A stretch of DNA of 64,000 bases from DATEMU01 sp964414585 (lineage in GTDB: Bacteria > Planctomycetota > Phycisphaerae > UBA1845 > UTPLA1): assembly GCA_964414585.1 (NCBI GenBank), contig CAYPXR010000069.1:23021-87020 (forward strand), given 5' to 3'. This document shows, one piece after another, positions 52,645-60,924 of the stretch (its first letter is position 1; every line of letters starts with the position of its first letter). Made by a program: the position numbers and the translations under genes. Below the pieces are notes generated by a model. It worked only from the letters and a program-made list of their open reading frames with translations. It had not been told where the DNA came from and ran no database searches.

Positions 52645-53928
52645 ATGGCGCACACCCGCGGCATCCTCGGCATCCTCGCGCTCATTCTTATCGCCTGGCT
52701 TTTCTCCACCGACCGCCGCGCCTTCCCGTGGAAGACCGTCATCGGCGGAATGGCCCTGCAATGGCTCTTCGCCTTTCTCGTCCTGAAGACCGAACCGGGT
52801 CGCGCGATTTTTGACGGTCTCGGCCACGTCGTCGCCGCGATCCTCCTCGGCGCGGACAAGGGCGCGCAATTCGTCTTCGGCCCGCTCGCCGGAAGCAATC
52901 CCGCCGTCGCCTGGGGGGCGATCGCCGGCATCAAGATCATGACCACCATCATCGTCGTCGCGACGCTCTCCGCCCTCGGCTATCACTACGGAATCCTCCA
53001 GCGCGTCGTTGCCGGTCTCGCCTGGATCATGACCCGCGTCCTCGGCGTCAGCGGCGCGGAGAGCCTCTCCGGCGCGGCCAACATCTTCCTCGGACAGACC
53101 GAAGCCCCTTTACTGGTCCGGCCCTACATCGGCACGATGACCCGCTCCGAGATCATGGCCATGATGACCGGCGGGTTCGCCACCGTCGCCGCCGGCGTGA
53201 TGGCCTATTACGTCGACCTGCTGGGGCAGAACGACCCCGCGCGGATGGCCGGCGTCGCGCGCCATCTGCTCACCGCCTCGCTCATGTCCGCCCCCGCCGC
53301 CTTCGTCCTCGCCAAGATCATGGTCCCCGAGCGCGAAAAGCCACAAACCGCCGGCGGCACGAAAATCACCGTCGCGAAGGACACGCACAGCTTCATGGAC
53401 GCGGCGACCAGCGGCGCCTCCGAAGGCATGAAACTCGCCATCAACGTCCTCGCCATGCTCATCGCCTTCGTCGCGTTGATCGCCATCCTCGACACCGCCC
53501 TGCAAGCCTGCGGCCGCGTCTCGGTCGTCGCCTCCGCCGTCCACTCGATCGGCATGAAACAGCTCAACCTCGACGAGATCTTCGGCCTCGTGTTCGCCCC
53601 GATCGCCTGGCTCAACGGCGTCGATCGCGGCGATTGCCGCGCCTTCGGCGGCCTGCTCGGCAAGGCGATGGCGACAAACGAATTGATCGCCTACATGTCG
53701 CTCGGCGACATCATCAAGTCCGGCGGTCTTTCCGATCGGTCGATCACGATCGCGATGTATTCGCTCTGCGGCTTCGCCAACATCAGCTCGATCGGCATCC
53801 AGATCGGCGGCATCGGCGCCCTCGTCCCCGAGCGCCGCAAAGACCTGCTCCAGTTCGGCGTCCGCGCCATGCTGGGCGGCGCGATGGCCTGCTGGATGAC
53901 CGGCTGCATCGCGGGTGTGTTGATCTAA
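52645..53928 (+). CDS. nupC: Concentrative nucleoside transporter (CNT/NupC family)
   Basis: A 427-residue polytopic transporter that imports nucleosides with Na+ or H+. Family motifs: NIFLGQTEAPLLVRPYIGTM, MTGGFATVAAGVMAYYV, GLVFAPIAWLNGVD, GGLLGKAMATNELIAY, and the C-terminal YSLCGFANISSIGIQIGGIG. A leading helix (ILGILALILIAWLFS) and about nine other membrane segments are seen. Its start sits directly on the tdk stop, so uptake and phosphorylation of thymidine-like nucleosides are linked in one operon. Confidence 0.92.
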   Translation: MAHTRGILGILALILIAWLFSTDRRAFPWKTVIGGMALQWLFAFLVLKTEPGRAIFDGLGHVVAAILLGADKGAQFVFGPLAGSNPAVAWGAIAGIKIMTTIIVVATLSALGYHYGILQRVVAGLAWIMTRVLGVSGAESLSGAANIFLGQTEAPLLVRPYIGTMTRSEIMAMMTGGFATVAAGVMAYYVDLLGQNDPARMAGVARHLLTASLMSAPAAFVLAKIMVPEREKPQTAGGTKITVAKDTHSFMDAATSGASEGMKLAINVLAMLIAFVALIAILDTALQACGRVSVVASAVHSIGMKQLNLDEIFGLVFAPIAWLNGVDRGDCRAFGGLLGKAMATNELIAYMSLGDIIKSGGLSDRSITIAMYSLCGFANISSIGIQIGGIGALVPERRKDLLQFGVRAMLGGAMACWMTGCIAGVLI

Positions 53929-53931
53929 CAA

Positions 53932-53980
53932 TGAGAGCCGCGACCGTGAGGGAGCGCTGCGCGTAGACGAAACGCGAAGC
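53932..53980 (+). repeat. Dispersed palindromic repeat, copy C (arm plus hairpin)
   Basis: A 26-nt arm (53932-53957, core GAGCCGCGACCGTGAGGG) is followed by a hairpin with CGCGT and ACGCG pairs. It lies 3 nt after the nupC stop. The same arm-plus-hairpin order, with the words CGCGTAG and AAACGCGA, is seen in copy B. Confidence 0.8.
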
Positions 53981-54172
53981 GTCGCTACATTGCCTGCCGG
54001 CGCGATTCGAATCTGCTGGTCCTCGTCGAAGAGTCGCCGTGTAGACATTCCCTTCTCGCACTTCCCTCGACGGGAAGCTCATCCTGCCCAGGTTCAAAAA
54101 TAATCCGCCCCGACCGCCGAATCCCATCTCATGCGGAGATTCCCTGGAATTCAACCGAGCCGGAAGAAGCCA

Positions 54173-55315
54173 ATGTACAAAGACTCGATCCGACTTTCGT
54201 TCGTCGCCTTCGCCATCCTCTCGTTCGCCCCAGCCGCGCACGCCATCATCCGCCGACACGACCGCCCCGACCAAAAATACCTCGATCTCGGCAAGAACCA
54301 CCCCGCTGTCTGCCGGCTCGGCGGTGGAACGGCAACCCTCATTGACCGCCAATGGCTCATCTCCGCTGGTCACGTCTCCGCCGGCCTCAGCCCTTTTGAC
54401 CGCGCCGTCACCATCGGCGGCAGGTCCTACACGATCGAAGGCTTCGTGCGTCATCCCGAATGGCGACCCAAGTCCGGCCCGAGGTCCTTCGATATCGCCC
54501 TTTTCAAACTCAAAAAGCCCGTCGAAGGCGTCACTCCCGTCGAACTCGGCGCCGATCGCAACGAAAAGGGTCAACAAGTCATCTTCGTCGGCCCCGGCAT
54601 GGTCGGCGACGGCGAAACCGGTCCGCAAAAAGACGATGGGCAATGGCGCGGCGCGACCAACGTCGTTACCGGCGTGATGAAAAACTGGATCACTTTTAAA
54701 TTCGACGAGCCGCCCGACGGCACCGACATGGAAGGCATCAGCGGCCCCGGTGACAGCGGCGGTCCGGCCCTCATCGAGCGCGACGGTCACACCTTCATCA
54801 TCGGCGTCAGCTCCGCCAACGACGATGCCGGCGCGAAGGGCCCTTGCCGTTATGACAGCACCGAGTACTACGCCCGCGTCTCATCGGCGATCGACTGGAT
54901 CCGCGAGACGATGAAATCCCCGCTGCCGCCCCAGGAACCCGCCGGCAAGATCGTTGACCTGAAAAAGGGCCGTTGGCCGAAATCACCGGCCGGAAAAGTC
55001 GCCGCGGCTTTCTTCCAAGCCTACGCGGCCGACGACGACCATCGCATGGAAACTTTTGAAGTGGATTACCGCAGCGAGTCCGCCCTCAGGCAAAAATCCG
55101 CCTCGGACCGCGTCGAGTCATGGAAACGTTTCCGCGACGAGTGGGAGCACCTGTCGCCCCGCAAGTACGTCGTTACGGGCAAGTACGATCTCTACGTTCT
55201 TGTCCATGCTTCCAGGGACGGTCAATGCCGAACGTTTCGATTCACGCTTGAAAGCGGCGATCCGCACAAACTCACCGGCATCGCGATTTCCGGCCCGACC
55301 GGCCCCTGCGACTAG
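54173..55315 (+). CDS. Secreted trypsin-like serine protease
   Basis: A 380-residue protein with signal peptide (IRLSFVAFAILSFAPAAHA). The S1-type triad is visible: His in LISAGHVSAG, Asp in RSFDIALFKL, and Ser in GPGDSGGPALIERDGHTF. The C-terminal 110 residues (after the AIDWIRETMKS end of the protease) form a separate domain of unknown type. The ATG at 54173 follows GGAAGAAG; an in-frame ATG 14 codons up is less likely. It stands alone after the nucleoside operon. Substrate unknown. Confidence 0.87.
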   Translation: MYKDSIRLSFVAFAILSFAPAAHAIIRRHDRPDQKYLDLGKNHPAVCRLGGGTATLIDRQWLISAGHVSAGLSPFDRAVTIGGRSYTIEGFVRHPEWRPKSGPRSFDIALFKLKKPVEGVTPVELGADRNEKGQQVIFVGPGMVGDGETGPQKDDGQWRGATNVVTGVMKNWITFKFDEPPDGTDMEGISGPGDSGGPALIERDGHTFIIGVSSANDDAGAKGPCRYDSTEYYARVSSAIDWIRETMKSPLPPQEPAGKIVDLKKGRWPKSPAGKVAAAFFQAYAADDDHRMETFEVDYRSESALRQKSASDRVESWKRFRDEWEHLSPRKYVVTGKYDLYVLVHASRDGQCRTFRFTLESGDPHKLTGIAISGPTGPCD

Positions 55316-55333
55316 GCCCGCTCCAATTGACGA

Positions 55334-55669
55334 TCACGCCGGCCGATCCGGCTCGCCCGGCTCATCCCCCTCTTCGTCGTCCTCCTCGTCGTCATACTTC
55401 CACGAGTCGGCCTCTTCGACGTCGTCGATCTCCCGCTCCATGTGGCGGAACATCTTTTCCTGCAACGGCTGTAACCGCTTGTAGATCGCCAGCGTCGCCT
55501 CGTACGCCGCGATCATGCGGTCCATCTTCTGACCGAGTTCCGCCGCGCGGAGAAGCTGCCACTTGGCCAGGCACTCCGGCTCCTTGATCGTGCTGAAGGG
55601 ATCGCACTTGAACGTGAGTTGCCCGTTGGGCCCGCGCTCGAAAAATTCGCATTCGCTGCACTGGATCAT
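55334..55669 (-). CDS. Small acidic-tailed protein with N-terminal cysteine cluster
   Basis: A 111-residue protein. The start MIQCSECEFFERGPNGQLTF and FKCDPFSTIKEPECLAKWQL gives four cysteines (CxxC...C...C) that could bind zinc. A helix of about 40 residues follows (LGQKMDRMIAAYEATLAIYK), then a very acidic tail (DDEEDDEEGDEPGEPD). I recognise the type as a short conserved protein of Planctomycetes with unknown function. It is convergent with the protease gene. Confidence 0.7.
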   Translation of the reverse strand: MIQCSECEFFERGPNGQLTFKCDPFSTIKEPECLAKWQLLRAAELGQKMDRMIAAYEATLAIYKRLQPLQEKMFRHMEREIDDVEEADSWKYDDEEDDEEGDEPGEPDRPA

Positions 55670-55844
55670 GGGCCGCCTCCGATCGGATGCGGAGAATCAT
55701 AGGTCGGCGACGACGTCGCGTCCAGACGAATTCCAGCCGGAAATCAAGGGTTTCGGATGCGTCGGGCGACTTGCAGAACCCGCTGAAAGGACGGAGGCGG
55801 ACCGGCGAATGGTGAAGTGCCATACTCATGGCACTCCTGATGAA

Positions 55845-56183
55845 TCACCAGAAGTAATCGCCGATCGTGGGGATCCGCTCGTTGAATCGCTTGACGTCGG
55901 ACTGCCACCACTTCTTCAGCGTCTGATCGGCCTCGTCCAGCCGGCGCACGCCGTCCGCCTCGCGATGAGTGATGTCGTTGGTGGTCTCGTCGAAATGCGA
56001 CCACCGCTGCGCAATTCGGCGTTGCGAATAAGGATCGTTGCAGGCGCCGCACACCATCGATGCCATCAGAAAAGCTGCGGCCAGCGCGGGAGCCCGAATA
56101 GGGAGATTTCCGAACCGTGAATTCGCCGGGCCAGTTTCCCTCGCCGTTTTGCCAACTCCAGCATGTCCCGGCCTGTCGATCAT
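55845..56183 (-). CDS. Small predicted lipoprotein, unknown function
   Basis: A 112-residue protein with an N-terminal basic region and a hydrophobic segment ending in a lipobox-like site (APALAAAFLMASMVCGA before Cys). The mature part is charged and helical (DPYSQRRIAQRWSHFDETTN, DEADQTLKKWWQSDVKRFNE). A GAGGA ribosome site 7 nt before the ATG supports this start. It is divergent from parB across a region with two parS-like sites. No family is recognised. Confidence 0.6.
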   Translation of the reverse strand: MIDRPGHAGVGKTARETGPANSRFGNLPIRAPALAAAFLMASMVCGACNDPYSQRRIAQRWSHFDETTNDITHREADGVRRLDEADQTLKKWWQSDVKRFNERIPTIGDYFW

Positions 56184-56368
56184 GCGATAGTCCTCTTGCA
56201 GCATTGTTGTACGGGCGGGCACTCTGGGGGTTTCGGCGAAGCAGTTCAAGCCGCCAGCAACCATGGCGCCCCATCTGCCGGGATATCGACCACGGCCATC
56301 GCTCAGCGACAGCGATCAGCCGATCAAAACAAAGTATAATACGAGTCTTAATATAGTAAGTATCCTGG

Positions 56369-56384
56369 TGTTCCACATGGAACA
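56369..56384. other. parS-like site 1 (imperfect palindrome)
   Basis: TGTTCCACATGGAACA matches the 16-bp parS palindrome except for the central base pair. It lies 41 nt to the left of site 2 and 157 nt before the parB start. Confidence 0.75.
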
Positions 56385-56424
56385 TGGAGAAAGCTCTCCG
56401 GTTGATCAGAGACCCATGACAGCG

Positions 56425-56440
56425 TGTTCCACGTGGAACA
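56425..56440. other. parS-like site 2 (perfect palindrome)
   Basis: TGTTCCACGTGGAACA is a perfect 16-bp palindrome and fits the general bacterial parS form TGTTNCACGTGNAACA. ParB binds such sites, spreads along DNA and is used for origin segregation. It lies 101 nt before the parB start. Confidence 0.9.
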
Positions 56441-56525
56441 CCGCATTCGACTCTTGCGACGACTGAATTCCGCGCTTAGCATTGAATGGCCTAAACATCC
56501 ACAAACGAATACCACGGAGGGTCGC

Positions 56526-57446
56526 ATGTCTAAAGAAATCCGAAGACTTGGCAGGGGATTGGCGTCACTGGTTGCCCCAACAAGCCAGGAATTACAGTCG
56601 CCAAGAGTACAAGATCCCGGCTCGCTTGAAGCACCTTTGCCCACTCAAAACCGACTGGCAAACCTTCGGATCGATCAGATTCGCCCGAATCCCATGCAGC
56701 CTCGCCGCGAGTTCAACGATGCCGCGCTCAATGGACTCGCGGATTCAATCAAGGCAAAGGGGGCCTTGCAGCCCATCGTCGTTCGACCTGTTGAGGGTGG
56801 ATATGAACTGGTCGCCGGCGAACGACGTCTTCGAGCCGCCGCCCTGGCCCGCCTCGATTCCATCCCCGCAATCGTCTGGGCCGTGAAGGACGAAGACCTT
56901 CTCGAACTTGCCCTCATCGAAAACATCCAACGCGCGGATCTCAACCCAATCGACCGGGCACGCGCCTATCGCACACTTCAGGATCGCTACAAACTTTCGC
57001 ACGATGAGATCGGCCGGAAAATGGGAGAAGATCGCGCTACAGTATCTAACTATATTAGAATACTAGACTTATGTGACGACGTGCTCAAGGTGGTGGTCTC
57101 CGGTCAACTCGGAATTGGACACGCCAAGGCCTTATTAGGAGTAAAAGACTCCAATATACAAATAAAGCTCGCCGGACAGGCCATCCGATCGGGTTGGTCG
57201 GTCCGTCAAACGGAAGCAGCCGCCAGCGCTGGGAAGCCCGGGAACAAGGCACTATCGGCGCCGGAAAAAGACGCCCGTCCTTCGGTCCGCGACATGGAGG
57301 AGCGATTGACCCGTGTCCTGGGAAGGCGCGTTCTCATCAAAGAAGGCCGAAAGCGGCATACCGGGCGGCTTGTGTTAGAATACTACGGTTTGGAAGACTT
57401 CGATCGATTGATCGGGATGCTGGGCGTTCAACAGGAATCCGCCTGA
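56526..57446 (+). CDS. parB: Chromosome partitioning protein ParB
   Basis: A 306-residue ParB. After the short N-terminus (MSKEIRRLGRGLASLVAPTS), the CTPase/ParB domain contains LRIDQIRPNPMQPRREFND and the C motif GERRLRAAALARLDSIP. IENIQRADLNPIDRARAY follows, then the helix-turn-helix (IGRKMGEDRATVSNYIRIL) that reads parS, and a C-terminal dimer domain. A GGAGGG site just before the ATG decides this start. Two parS-like sites lie upstream. The usual parA partner is not adjacent in this window. parS/parB is usually near the replication origin, which hints that oriC may lie not far away. Confidence 0.95.
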   Translation: MSKEIRRLGRGLASLVAPTSQELQSPRVQDPGSLEAPLPTQNRLANLRIDQIRPNPMQPRREFNDAALNGLADSIKAKGALQPIVVRPVEGGYELVAGERRLRAAALARLDSIPAIVWAVKDEDLLELALIENIQRADLNPIDRARAYRTLQDRYKLSHDEIGRKMGEDRATVSNYIRILDLCDDVLKVVVSGQLGIGHAKALLGVKDSNIQIKLAGQAIRSGWSVRQTEAAASAGKPGNKALSAPEKDARPSVRDMEERLTRVLGRRVLIKEGRKRHTGRLVLEYYGLEDFDRLIGMLGVQQESA

Positions 57447-57472
57447 GCATCTGGCGCGGCCGACGGGGGCTG

Positions 57473-58264
57473 ATGGAGAACGATGAATTGAGTGGTATGC
57501 AGGAGGAACGCGCGGGCATCGGCGGCAAGTCAGGGGGAATCTGGGGGCATCTGCTTGTCTCCGCCTCGGCCTGTCTGCTCACCGTGTCGATCATCGGCTC
57601 GGCCGTCGTCCTCATCTACAAGGGCTACAGCCGCTACGAACTGAAGGCCAAGGTCCGCACGTTCATCAGCTCGCTCGAGAATCGCACCCAGGAAGAACTC
57701 GACGAACGTGCCGCGCAGCTCAAAGAGCGGCCGAAGCTCGCCGAACACGTCCTGCCGGAATTGCGACGAACCCTCGCGAATGCCACTTCCGAACGACAAC
57801 TCTGCGCCGCCATCGAAATCTCCCGGGCGTTCCTGCAAAACACTCGAATTGAACGGGCGTTGTTCGAGTTGCGGCGCGATGGCCGGGAATGCGTGGCCGG
57901 CTCGGCCGTTCACGCGCTGACGGGTCTTCAACCGCCCGAACATTCCGCCGAAGTCCTGGGCAAGTGCCTCGAGGGCGCGGAATCTAAACTGGTGGTGGAG
58001 GCCGTGATCGACGAAGCTTGCGCCGGGCTCTTCGCGCTGGGCGAACCGGGCCTGGAACAGATCCGCAAACGATTGCCCGACCTTTCGCCGGAGCGCCGGG
58101 CCTGGCTCGTGGGATACGTCAACGCTGTCGGCGGCCCCTATCGAATACGCTGGCTGGAATTGTTGAAGGCCGATTCCGATCCGGCCGTTCGCGCCAAGGC
58201 CGAGGCCGCCTTGGCGCAGGTCATCCCCCATCCGCTATCAAAAACATTGGCGCAAACTCGATGA
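57473..58264 (+). CDS. Membrane-anchored HEAT-like protein, unknown function
   Basis: A 263-residue protein with one membrane helix near the N-terminus (LLVSASACLLTVSIIGSAVV) and a helical body outside it. The body contains a region rich in Glu/Arg (NRTQEELDERAAQLKERPKL) and HEAT-like repeats (CVAGSAVHALTGLQPPEHSA, VRAKAEAALAQVIP). The ATG follows a GGGG tract, 26 nt after parB, so they may share a transcript. The frame is open far upstream in antiphase to parB and is not used there. No family name can be given. Confidence 0.65.
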   Translation: MENDELSGMQEERAGIGGKSGGIWGHLLVSASACLLTVSIIGSAVVLIYKGYSRYELKAKVRTFISSLENRTQEELDERAAQLKERPKLAEHVLPELRRTLANATSERQLCAAIEISRAFLQNTRIERALFELRRDGRECVAGSAVHALTGLQPPEHSAEVLGKCLEGAESKLVVEAVIDEACAGLFALGEPGLEQIRKRLPDLSPERRAWLVGYVNAVGGPYRIRWLELLKADSDPAVRAKAEAALAQVIPHPLSKTLAQTR

Positions 58265-58326
58265 CGACGGAGCGAAAAGACATCGGTTAACATCCGTCCT
58301 CGCGCGGATATGTGCCGGAGTGATTT

Positions 58327-59061
58327 GTGGATTTTTTCGTACTCTTTCTATCCAAGTGGTCCTACTTCGGACTCTTCATGATCTTGATTGCCGCCGGGCT
58401 CGGCATTCCCCTGCCCGAGGACATCCCGCTCGTCGCCGCCGGCTGGCTGGTCTACCATGGCAACGCGGATTTGTGGTTGATGATTCTCGCCGGCCTGGTC
58501 GGCGTGATGGTCGGCGACTCGCTCCTCTTCTCCATGGGCCGGCGCTACGGCGATCACGTCGTCGAACATCGCTGGCTCAAGCGCGTCGCCAAGCCGTGGC
58601 TGATCGAAAAAGCGAGACAGTTGTACATGGACCACGGAGCCAAGGTGATCTTCGCGGCGCGCTTTATGCCCGGCATTCGCGCAGTGGTGTTTTTGATCGC
58701 CGGCGTCTTCCGGGTGCCTTTTTGGAAGTTCGTCCTGATCGACGGCACGGCGGCGCTGATCTCCGTTCCCGTCTGGGTCTGGGTCGGCGCGAAGTTCAGC
58801 AAACACCTCGAGGCCATCCTTGAAGGCGCCCGCCTCGGCACCGTCGGCATCGTCGGCGTCCTGATCCTCGCGCTGGCCATCTGGGGCATCTACGAATACC
58901 GCCACAACCTGAGCAAGAAGGGCCACGAAGGCATGACTGAGATCACGCCGGAGGAACTGTCGGGCATGATCCACTCCGCGCCGCTGCACAAGGGCCCGCC
59001 GACCTTGCCGACTCCGGACGCCCCTGCCGCGGAACCCAAGAAGCCGACCGGCGTCTCGTAG
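58327..59061 (+). CDS. DedA family membrane protein
   Basis: A 244-residue protein of the DedA/VTT (SNARE-associated) superfamily, proposed lipid scramblases and transporters involved in envelope maintenance. Motifs: GLGIPLPEDIPLVAAGWLVY, GVMVGDSLLFSMGRRYGD, and KVIFAARFMPGIRAVVFLIAG with the conserved Arg and Pro-Gly. About five membrane helices and a Pro-rich cytoplasmic tail (THL-poor, ending PAAEPKKPTGVS) are seen. The start is GTG, the only candidate before the first helix. Confidence 0.9.
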   Translation: MDFFVLFLSKWSYFGLFMILIAAGLGIPLPEDIPLVAAGWLVYHGNADLWLMILAGLVGVMVGDSLLFSMGRRYGDHVVEHRWLKRVAKPWLIEKARQLYMDHGAKVIFAARFMPGIRAVVFLIAGVFRVPFWKFVLIDGTAALISVPVWVWVGAKFSKHLEAILEGARLGTVGIVGVLILALAIWGIYEYRHNLSKKGHEGMTEITPEELSGMIHSAPLHKGPPTLPTPDAPAAEPKKPTGVS

Positions 59062-59124
59062 GATTCGCCGCGGCCCGGCCATTACCGCCCCGGGTTGATT
59101 TCCATAGATATTGATCATATACTT

Positions 59125-59144
59125 CTTTCAGAGATATTTGAAAG
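59125..59144. promoter_or_regulatory. Possible operator upstream of the GbsR-type gene
   Basis: CTTTCA and TGAAAG form a perfect inverted repeat with an 8-nt spacer in an AT-rich stretch just before the AGGAGG ribosome site. Autoregulation by the MarR-like product is plausible but not shown. Confidence 0.35.
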
Positions 59145-59163
59145 TTCAATAGGAGGCCATCCC

Positions 59164-59733
59164 ATGTCCGCTCGGACGCTCGACGCCCCCATCACCCGGC
59201 GATTGGAAGAGTCCCAGGCCATGTTCATCCGCCGCTGGGGCGAGATGTCCAGCTATTGGGGAATCAACCGCACGATGGCGGAGATTCACGCGCTGCTGTA
59301 CGTCTCGCCGGAGCCCGTCTGCACGGACGACGTCATGGCGCTTCTGCAAGTGTCGCGCGGCAACGCCTCGATGAATCTGCGATCGCTCGTGGATTGGGGA
59401 CTCATCCAGCGGATTCACATCCGCGGCGATCGAAAGGAATACTTCACGGCCCTGACGGACGTCTGGAAGATGTTTGAGACGATCATCCGCCAGCGCAAGC
59501 GCCGCGAGGTTGAGCCGATCGTCGAGACGATTCGCAAGTGCCGCGACGTGGCCGCGAAAGAAATGTCGGCGACCCGGGGCGCGAAGTCGCCGGAGGCGAA
59601 GGCCTATCTCGACCGCCTCGACGCCATGAACGATTTCCTGCAAGTGATCGCGCGCACCGTGGACTTGCTCCTGAAAGTCGGACCGAAGGGGATGGACCGG
59701 ATCAGCGGACTGATGATGAAGATCGCGGGTTAG
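59164..59733 (+). CDS. GbsR/MarR-family transcriptional regulator
   Basis: A 189-residue winged-helix regulator. The GbsR-type features are an N-terminal helix (FIRRWGEMSSYWGINRTMAE), IHALLYVSPEPVCTDDVMAL, the recognition region LLQVSRGNASMNLRSLVDWG, the wing (IHIRGDRKEYFTALTD), and a long C-terminal helix for dimerisation. In Bacillus this family controls osmoprotectant genes in response to choline; the ligand here is unknown. A perfect AGGAGG site precedes the ATG at 59164. It is divergent in orientation from the methyltransferase, ending convergently 7 nt from it. Confidence 0.85.
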   Translation: MSARTLDAPITRRLEESQAMFIRRWGEMSSYWGINRTMAEIHALLYVSPEPVCTDDVMALLQVSRGNASMNLRSLVDWGLIQRIHIRGDRKEYFTALTDVWKMFETIIRQRKRREVEPIVETIRKCRDVAAKEMSATRGAKSPEAKAYLDRLDAMNDFLQVIARTVDLLLKVGPKGMDRISGLMMKIAG

Positions 59734-59740
59734 CGTTCAG

Positions 59741-60751
59741 CTACTTGCGATGCGCCAGCATGATGAGATTGTCTCCCGCCGTCGGCAGCGCCGGGCGGAT
59801 ACCTACAGCGTCTGTGGCATAGTTTCGGACGAGGGCCAGAGCCTGTTCAAGATCGGCGGGCGGATGTACGCGAAGCCGACCCCACGAACCAACGGAATTT
59901 CGATTCGTCAGCCACTGCCCGATGCGCCAGGCCAGGAAGCGCGGCAACCGGCGGAGCCAGCCCTGCAATTCCGGTCGCGTGGACCATGCTTCATAACGAA
60001 AGTTCGTGTAGGCGGCGGCGCGGATATCCACGAATCCGGATGACTCCAACAATCGCCCGAGGGAATCGGCATCGAACAAGTTGACGTGATAGCGATTCAG
60101 CCCCAGCCATCGGCCGCCTCCCCATCGCCGCCACCGGCTCGCCCAATTCGGCGTGTCGATGCACACCACTCCTCCAGGGGCCAGGGCGCGGCGAACCTCC
60201 GCCATTAACGTCGCCGGCTCGCCGACATGCTCGATGCAATCACCGAGAAAAACCGCATCAAACGGACCCAGCGTCTCGCGATGGCGCCCGAGGCTGCCGG
60301 CGCGAACATCGAGACCGAATCGAACCGATGCCTGGCTGACGGCGTCCGGAGACACGTCAATCCCGGTCACTCGCCAGCCGCGCTCGCGCGCTAGCGCGGC
60401 CAGGTGCCCCAAAGCGCAACCGACGTCGAGGAGTCTCCGCCCCGGGCGATCCTCGAGTGGCAGCAGGTGCATGACATACTGCTGCACCGCCCGCGCCCAT
60501 CGATGCGCGTCCGGTTCTTCAAAGACGTAATAATCCGCGCCGTAAAGTTGTCGAAGTTGACCCGGTGAATACCGGGGATATTGCTGGACCAACGCGCAAT
60601 CCGGACACCGAACCAGGTCGAAAGGCCGAACAGGAGCCGACGCCTTCAGGACCGGACGGGGTGGGGCTTGCGTGTGTCCGCAGCCGACGCAGGCAAAAGT
60701 GGCGACAGCCCCGTGAACTTGGATTGCGGGTGCGGCGATCGTGCTGGCCAT
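59741..60751 (-). CDS. Class I SAM-dependent methyltransferase with N-terminal zinc ribbon
   Basis: A 336-residue protein. A Cys4-type zinc ribbon (CVGCGHTQ...LVRCPDCALVQQYPR) precedes LYGADYY and the class I motif I LLDVGCALGHLAALARERGW. VTGIDVSPDAV, LGDCIEHVGEP and LAPGGVVCIDTPNW follow. The zinc-ribbon plus methyltransferase layout is common among polysaccharide and secondary-metabolite C-methyltransferases, such as those on sugar nucleotides. ATG 60751 is chosen, with an AGGAAG motif shortly upstream; ATG 60760 and TTG 60781 are in-frame alternatives. Substrate unknown. Confidence 0.83.
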   Translation of the reverse strand: MASTIAAPAIQVHGAVATFACVGCGHTQAPPRPVLKASAPVRPFDLVRCPDCALVQQYPRYSPGQLRQLYGADYYVFEEPDAHRWARAVQQYVMHLLPLEDRPGRRLLDVGCALGHLAALARERGWRVTGIDVSPDAVSQASVRFGLDVRAGSLGRHRETLGPFDAVFLGDCIEHVGEPATLMAEVRRALAPGGVVCIDTPNWASRWRRWGGGRWLGLNRYHVNLFDADSLGRLLESSGFVDIRAAAYTNFRYEAWSTRPELQGWLRRLPRFLAWRIGQWLTNRNSVGSWGRLRVHPPADLEQALALVRNYATDAVGIRPALPTAGDNLIMLAHRK

Positions 60752-60924
60752 GGTCGACATCTTCCTATGGATTATCGACAAACCGGGTGGGTACGGCGCA
60801 GACCTCCACCCACAGGCACCCTCACCCTACAAGCAATTCGAGGGCCGGAGGCTGCAAATCGCCTTGAATCGATTACGATGGGCCGCCACAACTGACGATG
60901 GCGTCACGCTTTGGGAGGATTGCC

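Larger units (their letters stand above)
56184..56525. other. Intergenic region with parS-like sites
   Basis: 342 bp between divergent genes. It has an AT-richer centre (56329-56362) that may hold the parB promoter and two parS-like palindromes, listed separately. Frames that read through the palindromes (such as MFHVEH-type starts) are not real genes. Confidence 0.6.

Noticed and set aside
56424..56525. Upstream ATG for parB (MFHVEH start)
   Set aside because: The extra N-terminus is the translated parS palindrome. The ATG at 56526 has a GGAGGG ribosome site and matches ParB homologues.
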